NCBI GenBank assembly: GCA_947469285.1
Contig: CANIOW010000001.1
Location: forward strand, 1-64,000
Origin: Gammaproteobacteria bacterium
Lineage (GTDB): Bacteria; Pseudomonadota; Gammaproteobacteria; Steroidobacterales; Steroidobacteraceae
Reading direction: 5' to 3'
DNA length: 64,000 nt
Shown: positions 61,825-64,000 of the stretch, piece by piece
Position numbering within the stretch: the stretch's first letter is position 1
How the letters are laid out: each line of letters opens with the position of its first letter
The notes under the pieces: model-generated
Told to the model about the DNA's origin: nothing
Database searches by the model: none
The model's input: the letters and a program-made list of their open reading frames with translations, nothing else
Program-made: the position numbers and the translations under genes

Positions 61825-63276
61825 TTAGCGTGCGGCGGCCTTGACGCTGTCGTACGCCCGCAGTGCCAGATCACGACTGCCCTTGAGGTCCACGATGGGC
61901 TCTGGATAATCGACGCCCGGCGTCAAGCCAGCCGCGCGCCACACGGCGGCTGGTGCTTCCCAAGGCCGGTGGAGGTAGGCATCTGGTAGCGCGGCAATTT
62001 CCGGGAGCCAGCGACGCAGATAACGGCGGTGCGGGTCGAAACGCTCGCTTTGCAGTACCGGGTTGAAGATGCGGTAGTACGGCGCGGCGTCGGCCCCGCA
62101 GCCGGCGGTCCACTGCCACCCAGCGGTGTTGTTGGGCAGGTCGGCATCTACCAGGGTGTCCCAGAACCAGCGCGCGCCTTCCAGCCATGACTGGCCCAGG
62201 TTTTTCACCAACAGCGAGGCGGTGATCATGCGTACCCGGTTGTGCATCCAGCCGGTATGCCACAGCTCGCGCATGCCGGCATCGACGATGGGGAAACCGG
62301 TGCGGCCACGTTGCCACGCGCTGAGCAGCTTGGCGTCAGTACGCCAGACCAGTTCGGCGAAGCGACGGTCGAGCGGCGCATCGGTGGTGTGCGGGAAGTG
62401 ATACAAGAGATGGTGGTTGAATTCACGCCAGCCCAGTTCGCGGATGAAAGGCTCTGCACCACCACTTACGCCCACGCGTCCGCCGCGCAATACAGCCGCC
62501 CGTGTCGCAGCGAGTGCCTGCCGTGGCGACAGTTCACCAAAGTGTAGATGCGGCGATAATTTGGAGGTGCCCTCAAGATCCGGACGGTTTCGGTCGTCTT
62601 GGTAGTTGGGGATGGGACCGTCAAGAAACGCCTCAAGTTGTGCCTGTGCGCCTGCCTCACCCGGGCTCCACGAGTTCGCCAATCCCGCCGCCCAGTCGCG
62701 CTGCGGCAGGAGTTCGAGGGCATCGATGCTCACGCCTACAGGCACGGTGGTGGGTGATAGCAGTTGATGTGGAATGGGCAAGGGTGCAGGCAACAGGTCC
62801 AGCCGTGCATGGCAGTTCTTCCAAAAGGGGGTGAACACCCGGTACGGATCGCCACTGCCGCTTTGCGTCTGCCACGGTTCAAAGAGCAGGGCGGCGTTGC
62901 TGCTCTCTGCCTGAATGCCGTCTGCGCGCAAGACACTCTTGATGTGCGCGTCGCGCGCGATCACCGCCGGTTCATACAGGCGGCTCCAGTAGACGGCGCT
63001 AGCGCGCGTTTCTTTGATCAGCGCGCGCAAGGTCGCCAAGCTATCGCCGCGGCGGATCACTAACGGCAGGCCACGCTCAGCCAGCGTAGCTTGCAAGGCG
63101 CTCAGCGCATGGTGTAACCACCAGCGAGTGGCAGCCCCGGGCTGCCATGGGGCTTCTTCGGCCGCGGCGTCGATGTAAACCGGCACCACGTGGTCGTGTG
63201 CCGCGGCCGCGGCAGTGAGCGCAGGATGGTCGGCCAGACGCAGGTCGCGCCGGAACCAGACGAGGGCAGTGGTCAT
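61825..63276 (-). CDS. phrB: Deoxyribodipyrimidine photolyase
   Basis: 483 residues. N-terminal antenna domain (ALVWFRRDLRLADHPAL) and C-terminal FAD domain: GTSKLSPHLHFGELSPRQ, WREFNHHLLYHFP, TGFPIVDAGMRELWHTGWMHNRVRM, WFWDTLVDADLPNNTAGWQW and ADAAPYYRIFNPVLQSERFD. These are hallmarks of class I CPD photolyases, which repair UV pyrimidine dimers with blue light. It is 17 bases downstream of htpX on the same strand, so probably co-transcribed. Confidence 0.95.
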   Translation of the reverse strand: MTTALVWFRRDLRLADHPALTAAAAAHDHVVPVYIDAAAEEAPWQPGAATRWWLHHALSALQATLAERGLPLVIRRGDSLATLRALIKETRASAVYWSRLYEPAVIARDAHIKSVLRADGIQAESSNAALLFEPWQTQSGSGDPYRVFTPFWKNCHARLDLLPAPLPIPHQLLSPTTVPVGVSIDALELLPQRDWAAGLANSWSPGEAGAQAQLEAFLDGPIPNYQDDRNRPDLEGTSKLSPHLHFGELSPRQALAATRAAVLRGGRVGVSGGAEPFIRELGWREFNHHLLYHFPHTTDAPLDRRFAELVWRTDAKLLSAWQRGRTGFPIVDAGMRELWHTGWMHNRVRMITASLLVKNLGQSWLEGARWFWDTLVDADLPNNTAGWQWTAGCGADAAPYYRIFNPVLQSERFDPHRRYLRRWLPEIAALPDAYLHRPWEAPAAVWRAAGLTPGVDYPEPIVDLKGSRDLALRAYDSVKAAAR

Positions 63277-63293
63277 GGGGTGACTCGCGACGC

Positions 63294-64000
63294 TTAGGAG
63301 GTGGCGCGCAGGGCAGCGATGCGCGCCTCAAGCGGTGGGTGCGTCATGAACAGCGCCTTGAAGCCGGAGGTCTGGCTGGCAGAGATACCGAAAGCGGCCA
63401 GCTGCTCGGGCATATGGGGTGCGCTGGAGCGCTGCAATGCTTCGAGTGCACCGATCATAGCGGGGCGCGTGGCCAGAGCCGCGCCGCCGCTATCGGCACG
63501 AAATTCACGGCGACGCGAGAACCACATCACGATCATGCTGGCGAGTAGCCCAAGGACGATCTGCGCCACGAAGCTGCCGATATAAAAACCGATGCCGGGG
63601 CCGCTGCTGCGGCTGCGGTTGCCACGCAGCAAGTTGTCGATCAGGGTGCCGATGACCCGCGAGAACACAAATACAAAGGTGTTGAGCACGCCCATCAGCA
63701 GCGTCTGGGTGACCATGTCGCCATTGGCCACGTGGCTCACTTCATGACCGAGTACCGCTGCCACTTCCGCTCGCTGCAGACGGCGCAGCAGACCGGTGCT
63801 AACCGCCACCAATGCGGCATCGCGCCGCGCACCGGTAGCGAAGGCGTTGGGTTCGGGTGCGTCGAAAATGCCCACCTCAGGCATGCCGATGCCGGCGTTT
63901 TGCGCCTGCCGCTGTACGGTGGCGACCAGCCAGGCCTCCTCTTCGGTACGTGCCTGCACGATCACCTTAACGCCCATGAACTTTTTGGCTTGCCACTTGG
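63294..64000 (-). CDS. htpX: Membrane protease HtpX, N-terminus outside the window
   Basis: The frame runs to the window edge: KWQAKKF precedes MGVKVIVQART, which is internal in HtpX. About 235 residues are visible of about 290. M48 metallopeptidase marks: APEPNAFATGARRDAALVAVSTGLL, LGHEVSHVANGDMVTQTLLMG (HExxH zinc site) and RRREFRADSGGAAL (third ligand Glu). Helices near 95-115 and 150-170 anchor it. It removes damaged membrane proteins under envelope stress. The first helices (residues about 1-55) are missing only because of the window. Confidence 0.93.
   Translation of the reverse strand, partial: KWQAKKFMGVKVIVQARTEEEAWLVATVQRQAQNAGIGMPEVGIFDAPEPNAFATGARRDAALVAVSTGLLRRLQRAEVAAVLGHEVSHVANGDMVTQTLLMGVLNTFVFVFSRVIGTLIDNLLRGNRSRSSGPGIGFYIGSFVAQIVLGLLASMIVMWFSRRREFRADSGGAALATRPAMIGALEALQRSSAPHMPEQLAAFGISASQTSGFKALFMTHPPLEARIAALRATS

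Noticed and set aside
1-64000. CRISPR array, prophage or toxin-antitoxin pair
   Set aside because: No regularly spaced repeats, phage structural genes or typical toxin-antitoxin gene pairs were recognised in the window.

Overview
The window reads as a piece of chromosome from a free-living gammaproteobacterium. Housekeeping families typical of that class are present: YceH, Uup, SlyD, a fused CysG, CysJIH, DacB, TesB, HtpX, class I photolyase and GNAT enzymes. TonB-dependent receptors and a c-type cytochrome point to an aerobic Gram-negative cell. The exact lineage (perhaps near Xanthomonadales or Nevskiales) is only an inference. Most genes look GC-rich; by eye, 1-1350 and parts of 6.5-24 kb are more AT-rich, and these coincide with an IS3-family end and a large polysaccharide locus.

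Layout. 1-1350: right end of an IS3-family element, then a gene-poor stretch and a small secreted protein. 1348-6373: persulfide dioxygenase-rhodanese fusion, an EF-G with an unusual switch I, and divergently a non-pyrrolysine MttB-family methyltransferase. 6536-23692: an exopolysaccharide (EPS) locus. Its core is seven minus-strand genes (16181 down to 7908), each overlapping the next by 1-4 bases (orf68, Wzz/EpsF, BY-kinase-like, Wzy-like polymerase, acyltransferase-GT2 fusion, QxxRW GT2, Wzx-like flippase). Around them lie a CelD-type acyltransferase, GH5 and GH8 beta-glucanases, a priming sugar transferase split from its membrane module (which is fused instead to a WecG/TagA enzyme), an ATP-grasp ligase and a Crp/Fnr regulator. 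23971-30000: a secreted haloperoxidase-like protein, tRNA-Arg(ACG), yceH, uup and a two-component histidine kinase.

30007-37616: XdhC-family protein, a 2OG-Fe(II) oxygenase, then cysJ-cysI-cysH-cysG for sulfate assimilation and siroheme, preceded by a perfect 18-bp palindrome. 38083-41912: a thiamine salvage operon (TonB receptor, PnuC-type transporter, small-molecule kinase) led by a clear TPP riboswitch whose expression platform can mask the ribosome site. 41931-49501: slyD, a structured minus-strand element, a second TonB receptor, acs with a divergent MHS-type transporter, and a c-type cytochrome. 49540-54710: DacB (PBP4), a lipoprotein Deg protease and two overlapping FGE-fold proteins lacking the FGE cysteines. 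54732-64000: MATE exporter, ferredoxin/flavodoxin-NADP reductase, glutathione peroxidase, TesB, GNAT, SemiSWEET, D-2-hydroxyacid dehydrogenase, prolyl-4-hydroxylase-like enzyme, photolyase and the start of htpX (cut by the window edge).

The strongest candidate for something not well described is the EPS locus: a Wzx/Wzy layout combined with a cellulose-synthase-like GT2, two different beta-glucanase families, a rearranged priming transferase and an acyltransferase-glycosyltransferase fusion with a plausible internal start. Function assignments rest on motifs read by eye; no database search was possible.
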